Positions 1-12,700 of a DNA stretch of 64,000 nucleotides are shown piece after piece (within the stretch, counting starts at the first letter, position 1; each line of letters begins with the position of its first letter). The notes beneath the pieces were generated by a model that made no database searches, was not told where the DNA came from, and saw only the letters and a list, made by a program, of their open reading frames with translations. The stretch is from contig CAIIXF020000007.1 of NCBI GenBank assembly GCA_903813345.2, forward strand, positions 37,286,759 through 37,350,758, given 5' to 3'. The stretch comes from Owenia fusiformis. Lineage: Eukaryota; Annelida; Polychaeta; Sabellida; Oweniidae. Made by a program: the position numbers and the translations under genes.

Positions 1-479
1 AATGCCCCTTCCTTCAAGGTATGACATGCCCTAAAACAATGGAATACTTTATTGAATATCATCCATCATTGCTCATTATAAGCCATTGTTGATCATCATT
101 ATAATTCATTGTTGCACAATATAATTCATGAATAGAGTGAGACATATAAAAGCCAATGGGATCATCAAGTGTTCGAATTGGGAGGTTTTCGCTTTTCAAG
201 TTTTTTTAGGGTAGAAGTCTATTGCAAATTGGACCAAAAAATGTTCATATTTAGAGATGTTCAGGTATACAGGTTTAACGGTATATGAACTATCCAATGT
301 AATTCATAGAAGTAAGAAAATATATTTTCATGACAAAATTCTCACGTGCCTTTTTTCTCACAAAAATTTAAAATGAATATATATACTCATATCAATGGTT
401 GAACGTTTAGTTAGACTAAAAGAGATCGTCACATCACACTCAAATTCTAAAACATTTTTTTTCTAAAACATTTAGTTAC
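1..479. other. Intron downstream of the kinase hinge exon
   Basis: AT-rich intron starting with the donor GTAACT just below position 480. No exon was found. Around 246-290 it contains a decayed end of the 'CAGTAAAACCTGTATA' MITE family (agatgttcaggtatacagg). The next kinase exon, with the catalytic loop, must lie left of the window. Confidence 0.7.
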
Positions 480-761
480 CTTGGCAATTTGGGCACACCA
501 ATTAAGCAGGACTTTTGAGCCAATATTTGATTTATTTTTTCGGACATAATCCAGGAGGCAACCTAGGGGCATAAGTTGCGTCACAAGCATCATTTGTGCC
601 GTCATGCAGACCGCCAATATCCGTACGCAATATGTGTGCTCCACAGAGGCCATGACACGAGCCTCGTCCAAGAGTTCTTTATTCTGATTGGGTGTTGATT
701 CTTGTAAGACCTTAATGGCCACTGGGATTTTGACGCCTTCATTTTCTGGGATCCAAACACC
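480..761 (-). CDS. EGFR: EGFR exon: kinase N-lobe (VAIK, alpha-C, hinge)
   Basis: 94 codons, phase 0 at both ends, acceptor tttcag and donor GTAACT. It begins [17 protein letters not shown], holding the ATP-anchoring Lys of [18 protein letters not shown] follows, with the alpha-C Glu that salt-bridges to that Lys. [14 protein letters not shown] is the hinge: the gatekeeper Thr and the hinge Cys (position equivalent to human Cys797) are both present. It ends NWCAQIAK. The match to vertebrate EGFR is near-colinear and the length is as expected for this exon. Confidence 0.97.
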
Positions 762-3700
762 CTGAAAATATATTCAATATTTCAGAATTAAATTCACATA
801 TTCTATTCTCATTTTACTCATGATAGCAAAATATATTCAGCTTGCCTTATTTATCCAATATGGTAGTCTTGAATAGATCATATAAATACATTTCATTGCA
901 TATAAATATAATTCAAAATCATTTCATTTCTTTTTATATGTAAATGCCAAAACACTTTTAGTAAAAGATTGGATAAACATAAAACATGTACTAAATTTTG
1001 TGATTTTTTACAATAAAATGTACAATAAAATTACACAAATTACAATGAATATTGTAGTTTGATTACCTTATACACTGTCCCAAACGCCCCTGATCCAATT
1101 ATCGCTCCCTTTCTGAGTTCAGATTCCTTCGCAAGTCGCATCTGAGATAAATCTGGTTTTGCATCAGTTGGCGTCAAAGGCTATATATGCAAATAGTTGA
1201 ATATTAATTATTTTGTTAATGTTTCATGTGTAACAATAACTGATTTAAAAAGGCTTAAAAAATAAATGTTTAGGTTTTTATTTTCATTTCATATAAAAGC
1301 TTCTTGAGTATTGGACTGCATATGGTAAATGATAAAAATAATACTGATTAAAGAGAGCTTAAAATTTACAATTTTAAATACATGTTTACACGAAAAAATT
1401 CAATCTTATGATCACAACTAGAGTTAATTCAAGAAAAATATATACGAGGGGTGATCAATAAGTAATGTACGCTTTTTTACACGGATGCTTTTTATGGACC
1501 AATCTTTTTGATTTCCGTATGCAGATGAATCACAAATGAGCCTCTTTTTCTATCCCCTACCTCATTCTCATCATGGATACCAGTCATTCTCGCTGTGATA
1601 CGTGTTGTTTGTTCTTTGTGTTTGGCCCTCTCATTGCAACAATATGCAAGAATGATCACTCCCGCGATCAAAAGTACGAGCGACCCAACGGATGATCCAA
1701 CAATAATTCCAATTTTTTGCTGATCATTTTTTCTGAAAGAAAATTAATTTCGATTTGAAAAAAAACTTGGATTAACATATATTTCATGCATTCATACCAG
1801 ATAATGTTTAGTGAAACTTTTTGTGATACACAATATGTGTGAGCAAACTCCTGAATTTTATTTATGCTGTTTAATAATTTTTGTGTGATATACAGGGCGT
1901 TCAATAAGTATTGCTAATTTTGCTATAACTTTTGTTCTGTTTGCTTTTTCTTCATGAAACTTTCACAACATAAGGTACATATATCTGACTTTATTCTATG
2001 AAAATGTCAAAATGTCAAATCCAATCAGTATTAACAAAGTTATGGTTACTAAGGTAACCAGTATCATGGATATGCGGGGCAAATTTCACTTTGGACAACA
2101 TTTTGAGTGTTGAAAGCAGTATCATTTAATGCCGTTTAGCTCTTGGGATATGCAGTGCAGTTATAAATAATCCATTCCAGAGTCACTGCATGATCCATAT
2201 TAACTTCATGAGGTGCTCAAAATAGGCAGGCACCCTTAGCGTGAATTCACAGTTGCAGTCTGGCGACCCACTCGTGGTACACATTTTTGAAGCCACCCTT
2301 AAAGTGTGTGGCTAGGGAGGTGTTCACTGCAGACATCAGCTGATTGAGATTCTGATGCGATATTCCTCTCAGATCCCTTTTCACTGGGGCAAATACAACA
2401 AAATCAAGTGGGGCCTAATCTGGGAAATATGCTGCGTGGGGCAATGCTTCCATGCCAAGCTCTGTTATTGTATTTAGGAGAATAGAGGATCTGTGAGCAG
2501 GGGCATTATCCTGGTGAACCGTATAGGTCGATATTGCTTTTTAAGGACGTTGAAGTGTGTGGCCAGGGATGTGCAGTGTTCACTGAAGACAACCGCTGGT
2601 TGAGATTCTAGTGCGATATTCCTCTCAGATTTCTTTTCACCACTGTTAGATAATACATATAATTTAAACTGACAACATCAAGATTTGACCATATCAACAG
2701 TTTTTATTCATTAAAGTGTTTATTTGATGTATAACAATAATTCATCATGTAAACCCTTAAGGTTGCCCCGCGTATCCGTGACAATGGTTACCCTAGTAAC
2801 CATAACTTTGTCAATTCTAAGTCGGTTGTCCAGAATTTTGGATAGAATAAGGTCAGATATGAGTTGCTTATGTTGTAAAAGTTTCACGAAGAAATATGCA
2901 AAATAACAAAAGTTATAACAAAATTAGCAATACTTATTGAACGCCCTGTACATGTAAACTAAATGTTGTGTGAGTGATGTGCTTTTAGATATAAATTATA
3001 TGTGATACATAATAATTATGTGTGATATAAAACATGTGTGTTACATAATAATCATATGTGAAATCATTTATATCAACTCCTAGATGTAGGCTGAGTGCCT
3101 CACAAATGTTTGTCAAATGTTGCCCTTGGCTAATTCTAGAGTTCCCTTCTGATTGTTATTATATATCATTAAGCAAAAAAAAGAATTCAATGATGTCATA
3201 TATATTTGACCTTGCATTCTTTCATCACCTTGACAACATGCAAAGATGACACAAAATGAAAAAACATCATGCATGCATTGCATTATTTATGCATCAGATT
3301 AAAATGCATACTACAGGGCATCAAATAAAGGGGGAGAACAGACTTATTTGACACCCTGTATATGTTATTGTAAATTGAAATGTAAAATTTAAGAAATGAA
3401 AAAAAATCATGCATGATAAAGAGTATCTAATACATGCTTTGTATGCAAAGTTATAACATTTTCTTATGACAATACTTGGCTTATTTCCATGGCAATGGGG
3501 TATATATACACCCCTTCCATAAGTCTGGCACCTGGATATCGCATTTGGATTGTGTGTTAATACCTGTTTATGTTTGAGAGTTTATGAAAGATCATCTAAT
3601 TTGTTATTTTCTGAATTATTGTACGAGGGGTGATCAATTAGTAATGGACGCTCTTTTACACAGATGATTTTTGGATAATTGAATGATGTATCACTGGTGA

Positions 3701-6700
3701 AAAAATCAAAGAGATTGGTCTATAAAAAGCATCTGTGTAAAAAAGTGTCCATTACTTATTGATCACCCCTCGTATATGTAATAATAAATGAACTAAATTG
3801 AGATTCAGACATTGACAGTTTTGTTAATCCAATTAAGACTTTCAGTTGCCAAACTTATGCAGGGGAGTGTATATACATGTTTTTATTAGATGAATCAAAA
3901 AGCTATGTGAAATTGTAAAAGCTTTGTCGATATGGAGGGGAGTGTACATTCATGTTTTCATTAGTTGAATCTAAAAGCAATGTGAAATTGTAAAAGCTTT
4001 GTCGATCAATGTTAAAAAGCAATTATCAGTTGCCGAGAAAATACTTTGCAAAAAGTGTCTCATTTTTTTGGGACACCCAATATATTTTACAATGATTTAC
4101 TCAGTAACAGGTTCAGTAAAATCTTATTCAAATGCCACTGAGACCAGGTGTTCAGATTTCAAGGTTTTTAAAACTGGTAATCTATGGCATATACAGGTTT
4201 TACTGTATTTAATTATTAAGTCACAATTTTTTGGGTCAAAAGTAAGGATTAATTTTGAAAGAAATTCAATTTCTTCATCTCAAGCAAAGGTGATACCTTA
4301 AGAATGAGGTATAAATAGCGCATAAATAGAGTACACAGAAAAAGCTTTTGTAGAAAAACCATCGTTTTTTTTATTCTCAAAAACACATAAAAGCTTTACA
4401 TCTACGACGTATACTAGCATCCTCCGATCACAGGGCTTCAAAATCCAGAATATATTCTTTCTTTTTACCCCCTGCTATAAGCAGTTAGCATTTCCCCAAT
4501 TAAGAACTCGCAATCTGATTGGCTGTCGCAACAGTGTGACAGAAATCATGTATAAGTCATTGTGCATAATTAGATCACGTGATTCAGTTTAATCGGGCGC
4601 TTCCAAATTGGTTATAGCAGGGGGAAGAAGGAGGTACAGATTCTGGATACCTGCTTAGGAGGAAGCTATACTAGGAATAAACTAGAATTAGATGTAAATG
4701 CATAACCAAGCAGTTTGAGTCGTTTTATAAGCATTAGTAGAAGGAAATAAGGTTATGAAACTGTGGAGTGAATACCAAATGTTTACCAGATGAACTATGC
4801 TGTTAGACCCTACCTTTTTGCCGCAATCCTAGCTGCGATAACAGGATGTGTGACACCTACGCATAATGTCTCCCTGTCGCCTACGATGCGATAGGTCTTA
4901 TCCTCTGGGCATTCTGGGATGCAATTAGTCTAAAGATACGAGGACAGAAGATGACATTAGGCCTATAGTTCTAGAAAGCGGCTATACAGCTGCCGTGTAG
5001 CAAGAATTTAAGTGTCAAAAGCCACTCTCGAATTAGATTCCATGGCTCTATCTGAATTTCCCAAGTTTTTATAGACCAACATAGTTTCCCTATATATGTG
5101 GCCTTATTTTCAAAAGCATCGTGTTGCCTCAACAAAATCTGGGAAGACAATTGAAATTCAGGAAAAGTGTTTGAGACACCAATACAGTTCACATGTGCAT
5201 TCGATCAATTGAATAAATTAAAAATTTGGAAAAATTGATTGATGAAAACACAATAAAAAGAAATCTTGTTCTAAGGGCTGGTGTGAAAAAGTAAATCCAC
5301 CCCAGTTGGGATCAACCCACTACCCCTTAAAGTAATGTTTTTGATTATATTGGCATTTTGCTTTTGTATCCCTAATGATCAAGTAAATTAATTTTTGTAC
5401 AGCCATGAAATCTTTTTCATAGAGTGCAAAGCTTTGACGTAACAGGTGACATGCGGGTGAAATGATTAGATTGAGACAATCTGAAAACTTTGACCACAAA
5501 GTTAGTATAAGGGGGTGACATTTTCTGGATTGAAAACTACCCTCCCTTACAATTTAATAGTTTAATTACTCTGATATAACTACAAAATGCTCTTCAGTAG
5601 AGGAAGCAAACCTCTAACAAAGGGTTTTATCAGGTCAATTCAAATTGTGATCAAAGTTTTCAGATCATCTCTTTACCACACAAAACAACACAATGGGGTT
5701 TGAAAGGAGTTGAGAATCAAGATGGCTGCCATTGCCATGACAACATGCTATTACAGTCCACCATGCTGTTTTTACCTTTCCTGTTCGAGTTTAGCAGCGA
5801 TTATTGGATTCTGTGCATTCACACAGACTTTTTCATCTGTTTCCTCTTCCTGAATATCGTAAAGTAAGTCTGGGGGGCACTCAGAAGTGCAATTGAACTG
5901 AAATGTGCAGTTATTGAACTAAAATGTGTGCTCTGGTGGGGCCTCTCACTGGCTGTTCATAAATAAAGGTGTTCGAATTCAGCGAATTCATTTGTATGGT
6001 GAATCTGATATGGAGAGGGAGGGAGGGGTGATTTCAACACAAAGGGTGATGGTAAAAGAACTATGAACTGGGGATACAAAAATAAAAAAATGGCATCAGC
6101 AATATGTCAAGGAGAGGGGGAGGGGGGGGGGGGGGTAATCACATCAACATATTGAGTGGTTCCATTTGAATAATAAAAAATGAAATTCATAATCATTTTA
6201 TATTCATATATTTATGTTATATTTAGCTGCCAGTCTTCTACACAGCCACATAGAAGTCAATTAAACTAATTCTATTCTCCATTACTGTACATGGCTAATT
6301 TTCTTAATTACAACACTTTTTCTTGGGGGGGGGTTATGCTTTAAACTGATCTAACACATTCGTTATTTATGTATTTGTGCCATAAAATCAGAAGTCCATA
6401 TAATGTTGTATAATTAGTCAGTTTCAGCACATTCCATAACTTGTGGAAAAAGCTAGAGGATTAAAAACACTGTTGGTTTCTGCAGCTACCGATAATAGAC
6501 CAAGCTCAAGTGTGTTGTAAAAGATTCTGCTTTGTCTTCAAATAAAAAAAATTGGAGAGCTTATAATCATTCAAAGATATCATAGATTTCATATGTGACA
6601 CAAGAAGTTGACATTAAGCAAGTTATGAGCTATTTGAGTTAAAAATAACCATTGCATCGGCATGGTCAAAATATCATGACAACCCACAGGCCCATAGCCA

Positions 6701-9700
6701 GGATTTGCCAAGGGGGGTTCACTTTTTGAAAAATTCCATTGGGGTTCACTTTTGACAATTTCTGTCCAAAAATGGCCAAAATCACTTAAAAAGTGCTCAG
6801 AATGGTGAAAAACTGCATGAATTTGAAAGAATTTTTGGCAAGGGGAAGGGGATTCGCCTGAACCCATCGAACCTCCCCTGGCTACGGGCCTGATCCAGGC
6901 CATTATCGGTAGCTGCCTTTATATCAATTGTGAATAGAAATCAACCACACGTCACACTATTCCAAACTCCAGGTAAACAGAGTTAGAAATGGACACATGT
7001 TAAATAAGAGCATTTAATTATTGCATACACCCCCCTCCAAAAGTTTGGCAATCGGGAAGTTTTCATTTGATAGGGTGTAAAGTCTTTTTAATGTTTTTTA
7101 TTTTTTTGTTGTTTCATTACATCAGCTCGGAAAGTTACGTACGGCTAATTTGTGGAGTTTTTTTTAATCACTAAACAGTAAACATTAACCGCCTTTAACA
7201 AAAAGGGACTTCCAAAGGGGACTTTCAGTTGCCAAACTTATGGAGGGGAGTGTATATGACAATAAGAAAGCAATTCCAAATCATTTCAAATTATACATGT
7301 CAATATCATTAAACATATACACAGTTTATAAAAGTGGAAAAATATAAAAACATGGTAGTTTAATTCCTAATGGTGAGAGAAAGTTGGCATTTAAAAATTA
7401 TAATTCAAAACCAAAGTTACTCAAAAACTGAAAATAAATGCATTTCTTGAAAAGTATTTTCATGAATGCTTTTCACTGGTCGAGTTGTGTCATTAACCCT
7501 TATGTGTCCAGAGATAATGAGGAAAATAAGATGTCCTCGACATTTAATTCATAAGTCATTTTTTATCTAAACAGAAGACCATATTCATAAAATTCTCATC
7601 ATCATTCATGAGTCATAATTGAATTGAAAAAAAATTATTGGAAATAAACAAATAAAAAAAAGATGAAAAACTTACTATGTTATTCTCTTCATCTATATAA
7701 ACTTTGAGAAGTTTGCAGACATGACATTGGGTTGAGTTGGGACCCGTGCAACCACCAAAGCATTCATCGCTGCATCTGTAAAAAATCACCATATATGCAA
7801 CATGACATCACTTCCTGTTAGGTATATTTCAAAATGGCAGCCAAGTTTAAATGAACGAAACATTTTTAAATCAGCAAACTTTAACTTTGAATCCAGATTT
7901 TTTAATTTGATAAATACGGTACATATAATGTTTGTCATAAAAGTTTAAATATGATAAGGACACATATTGAGCCTCAATATGTGCATATCTTTAAATAGAG
8001 AATAATATCATTATTTTCAAGGAAAATTGGCAACCAAGAATCCTTCCTAATCTTTGTTCGACTGGCACGGACCAATTTGGTAATAATATTACCAAAATGT
8101 TCATCTCCAGACTAAATACTTGATCTGGCGATGAACATTACAGTGATATTATTACCAATTTGTTCCACTCCAGTCAATGAAGATTGTAAAAGAATGCTGG
8201 GACCAAATCCTTGTAGATTATTTGTAATCCAATAAATTAAACCATGGAGTCTTACCTATAGCATGCCTTCTCGACCAAATCTGGGTAATAATCTTTACGG
8301 CATTGAGACACACATTGGCCCTCTTGTTCGAAGTGTTTACATCCTATACACAAGCCAAGTCCATCTCCGTTACAGTGGTCACACTGAGGATGACACTTTT
8401 GGCAAATCTAAACAGAAGACCAAATTCATAAAATTCTCACAAACCACAAACATTCACAAGAAATTAACAAACTAACGTCAATTTGTATTTAAATTATTTT
8501 GTTTGTAATATATTCATAAAAAATGATATTTTATCAATCTAGAGCTATGGTAGGTGTGAGCATTTTTTCATCAATCACTAAATATAAGGTAACATTATAA
8601 GTTTCAGTGGCGTAGCGTGGGTATTTTTGAGTGTATGCCACGAGGGAGCGAAGCGAACGATCTTTGAGGGAGGTTCGGGGGTGGGTCCTCCCCCAAGAAA
8701 ATTTGAAAATGAGATTTCAGTTGAAGCGCTCTGGGGCGTATTAAAATATGAAATTCCGACGAAATGGACTAATGACATTTAAATTATTGGTCATTTTATC
8801 CATTTTTAAAGCGTGAGGCAATTCAATCTAAAAATCAACTTTCCTCTAAATTTTGAGAGTACGCCATCACGTTTTATGCGTATATGACGCTACGCCATTG
8901 AGTTTTATTTGATTGAAAAGCATACATGCATGTCACATATTAAATACTAAATATGTCACACCAAATTAAGGTGACATCAAATTAAGAGATATAAGGAAAG
9001 ATCAAACATTATGTAACCACCTGCGTGTAATTATAAAAGAGTAACAATGCGTTACAAATGTCATGGTAACAAAATTAAATGATGTTTAATAAAGCAGGTA
9101 TAATGTTCAGTATTTTCAGTAAAAATAAATCAGAAGACATGAACCAAAGGACAATGTTTTTTTGGCAAAAAACTAAACTTACTCTTCGTTCACCCCTAGG
9201 TTTCATGAAGTAACCATGGGCACAGTTTTCGGTATCAGGAGCCAAACATCTCGCTATCTTATTGGGATTATCATCTTCTGCCTGTGAAATTTCACAATCG
9301 TTACAGGCCCCCAGTCCAATAGTGTTGTTTGGCCCTGTACATCTGAAAATAAATAAATTGGATTTAATTGGTGTGCTGTAAATTTAGTTAGTGTTACAAT
9401 TAACCTGTGTATATTGAACATAAATCTGCTGAGAAAAACATTCAGTGTCGGTAGGTGTTCACAACAGAGAGGATAATTTATAAATAAGTCAACAGAGTAT
9501 GTGCGGAGGAAGGGTGTCCATTAGAGACAGGTGTTCCCTAAAGATGTGTTCACTGAGACAGGTGTTCACTAGAGATGTGTTCACTGAGACAGGTTTTACT
9601 GTATATGGAAATCATTTTCAATTTCAACCAGTTTAACTGGTAGTGGTATTTCTTTTATCTCAACAGACCTATTTTAACACATGATAAACCCAAATATTGC

Positions 9701-12700
9701 ATCTTATTTATTCAAAAATCAAAATGTTGTTAATACATGTTAATGTACTTTGCATTTGCCGAGTAAAAACAAATGTTAAAATCACATACTCTCCGCTCCA
9801 TAAATTAGGCAACTAAAAGTCTCATTGGGGATCATTCGTTAAAAGCTGATTATATATTTGGCAATTTGAAAAAATTGTTTTGGATTTCTTAAGTACTATA
9901 ATTAAGGAATAAGGAACAAAATTAATATTAAGACATTGACAGAAGTTGATATCCTATCCAATGAAAACGTCCAGTTGCTAAAATTATAGACGAGGAGGTT
10001 GATTCTGTGTTTGACATACCCAGCTCCTTCAAGACAGTTTTCATGGCATTTCATACAATGATTGCTAGCGTTTGGGTATTTCATAGTGGGGCATTCCGCT
10101 TTGCAGTATGGACCATCTTTCACGTTCTTACATCTCTTGCAATTGTTAGAATTCTACAAAACATTCAACTCATTAATATGCATGTTTATATATTCAGGTG
10201 GATAATTATGGTATGCACCTGTTAGCAGATATGGTGGAGACTTATTACTCAGTAGATAAAATACAATTTTGGCTATTTGTGATGATGTACTGTTTATGAA
10301 AAGTTATAAGTCGAACTATGTTTATTGTAAAAAATGAAGTTCAATGCATTAAAAATATATTAAGGCTATGCGATTTTACATCATAAAAAATACATGCAAC
10401 TTATATGGAGCTAGTTTTGCTCCATGGAGCTTATTTTACTACACTCATCCCAAATATTCAACTTATTGGTAACTGGTAGAACCAAGGCATGACCACCTGC
10501 CATTTGTTACAGACACAGAATGCCAACCACCAACCTCCAAACACCAAGCACAAAAATTTGGAGAGTATTACAATATGTCGTCACTTGTGATGGTGACATA
10601 AAATATAGTAAAAATTAGAACATAAAATATATCTAAAAAAACGTACTGGTCCGGTACACATGAAAGTATTCCTTCTAGTTACAGGTGCACATTCTTCATG
10701 ACAGTCCTCGCATGTGTTATCCCCCGCGTGAAATATTCCTAAAGATGGCAGGCATTCCTCTATGCATATATCTTTGTATTGCTTGTTGGAGCATGCCTGA
10801 CACATATTATTACCACGACCCCAGCAGCCATCACTGGTGCATTGTGGGTCACATATTTCACCCGCCGCGGCTGAAAGACGTAATTTGAAGATAGTAAGCT
10901 TTGATCATCAGAATTTTATTTTTTTTTGATCATCAGAATGATTTTTTTTTAATAATCATTTATTTCATATATAGGATACAAGCAATAATACAAATAATAA
11001 GGTTTGACAAAGTTAAGAACATTATTGTCAAACTGATGTTTTGTAATATTGAGGACAATTTATGATTTTTACAAAATTAAAACATTACTGAGAGCTTTTT
11101 TATTTATTTTATCGATATTACTGAAAGCTTGTCAATAAACATTTACTGATTTTTTAATTACTAAATAACATTATGTTACACAACTGAAAATTTACTTCCG
11201 TATCCATGACAACTTTACATTCACAAATAAACACTAAGATGTACATATGAGTCAGATCAAATAGCAAAATGCATCATGTCACACAATACTATTTATTTAA
11301 AGGGACTCCGTGCATATATTTAGCATTCTTTGGCAAAATAAAGACTTACTCTTGAACCTTCTTAGTATATATATAATAGGGTTTATTTGTATTGATGCCT
11401 GAACAGGGCCACAAGTACATCCAACAACAATGAAAAAATTACAATAAAAATATTTAAAAAAAAAGTTTTCTCGCTTGAATTTTAACGCAAATAAAGTTTT
11501 GCATCGTACATGATTAAATGTGTAAATAAAATGGTTCAATGATTATTTTACCATTTCTCCTTGAAAACTGTGCATAGTGTCCCTTTAAATTAGTTTCACA
11601 ATTAAAATATATTTTGACCTGACTCGTAAATAGAGAGAATGCATAAAATGAATGTAAATACATGCAAACACATGCTGTGCTTTATCATCAGTGCTTAAAT
11701 CATGCTTTTTTCAACCATTTGCTTGAATTCAAGTTCAATTCAAGTATTATCAGTTACAAACAGTCTTATGCAAAGTTGCAAAAATGCCTAAATTTGATGG
11801 ATTAATTTCTAGGCTTTCTAGTGGACATTCCCCAGACTGTACATCAACAGGATTAGTGAGTAAAAACTCTCTCCCTTTAAGCTGTCACCATTAGTTAAGA
11901 GGTAATTTGTTTAACAGTGCAATAAGACAATGACATGCAAGACCTCAAAAATAATGATATTATAATTATAATTCTGTCATTTTCTATTTTTATATTCATA
12001 TAGAAAAACTTTTTCTATACTCACAAATAATTATTTCATTAAATTAACAGCTTAATGGCAGAGACATTTCATAGCATGTGTTTGCTTTTAAAAGTCACAA
12101 TACATAATACAATAATGATATTGTATAATATGTTAATTTCATGCATATATTTTGCTCTCAGTATCAAATTTTTTGTCACACATTAATAAATTCACAACTT
12201 TGTCTGTAAAAATACATAAATATTGAAAATAAAGGAAAATACTAGAAAAATAATGGAACAATATCGAACCATTTTTAGGTAAGATAAAATAGATGCATGA
12301 ATTAATGTTTTACAATAGAAACATTTATGGTTTTTCATCATCTTTAAAATACTGTAACTTTGTGAGTTTATCTAATACTCAAATTCCAATAATTAACATG
12401 AATATTTTAGTCCAAAATGGCCTGAACATTACCCCAAAATGACTGAATCCATACCCCAAAATGACTGGATCCATACCCAAAAATGACTGGATCCATACCC
12501 TAAAATGACTGGATCCATACTCAAAATGACGGACCCCATATTCAAAATGACAGACTCATATCTAAAATGGTTGGACCCATACCCAAAATGACTGAACACA
12601 TACCCCCAAAAAGTTTGATCCATACCCAAAACAGAAAAATGTGAAATTCTTGGGAAATTAAACAAATCAAAAGTTAGAATATTTTAGTAAAATGATGAGG

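Larger units (their letters stand above)
1733..4813. other. 3.1-kb intron filled with nested elements
   Basis: Intron between the juxtamembrane alternative exon 16b and the transmembrane exon. It holds a decayed mariner (1891-2950), a tiny hairpin element (3312-3360), a Tc1-like MITE with another MITE nested in it (3503-3877, 3622-3774), a 70-75-bp tandem duplication (about 3863-4007) and a hAT-like MITE (4418-4666). No coding exon was seen. Confidence 0.8.
5898..7675. other. 1.8-kb intron with low-complexity and MITEs
   Basis: Contains a poly-G tract (about 6115-6136), family C repeat (6687-6892) and family A MITE (7025-7257). No exon seen. Confidence 0.75.

Noticed and set aside
1668-1904. 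78-codon minus-strand frame
   Set aside because: Runs through the acceptor of the transmembrane exon in the wrong frame; the true frame gives [11 protein letters not shown].
6589-6903. 104-codon minus-strand frame
   Set aside because: Covers the family C repeat, including its terminal inverted repeats; not a gene.
8263-8475. 70-codon plus-strand frame
   Set aside because: Antisense shadow of EGFR exon 14.
12429-12665. 78-codon minus-strand frame with repeated phrases
   Set aside because: Produced by the 21-bp minisatellite.
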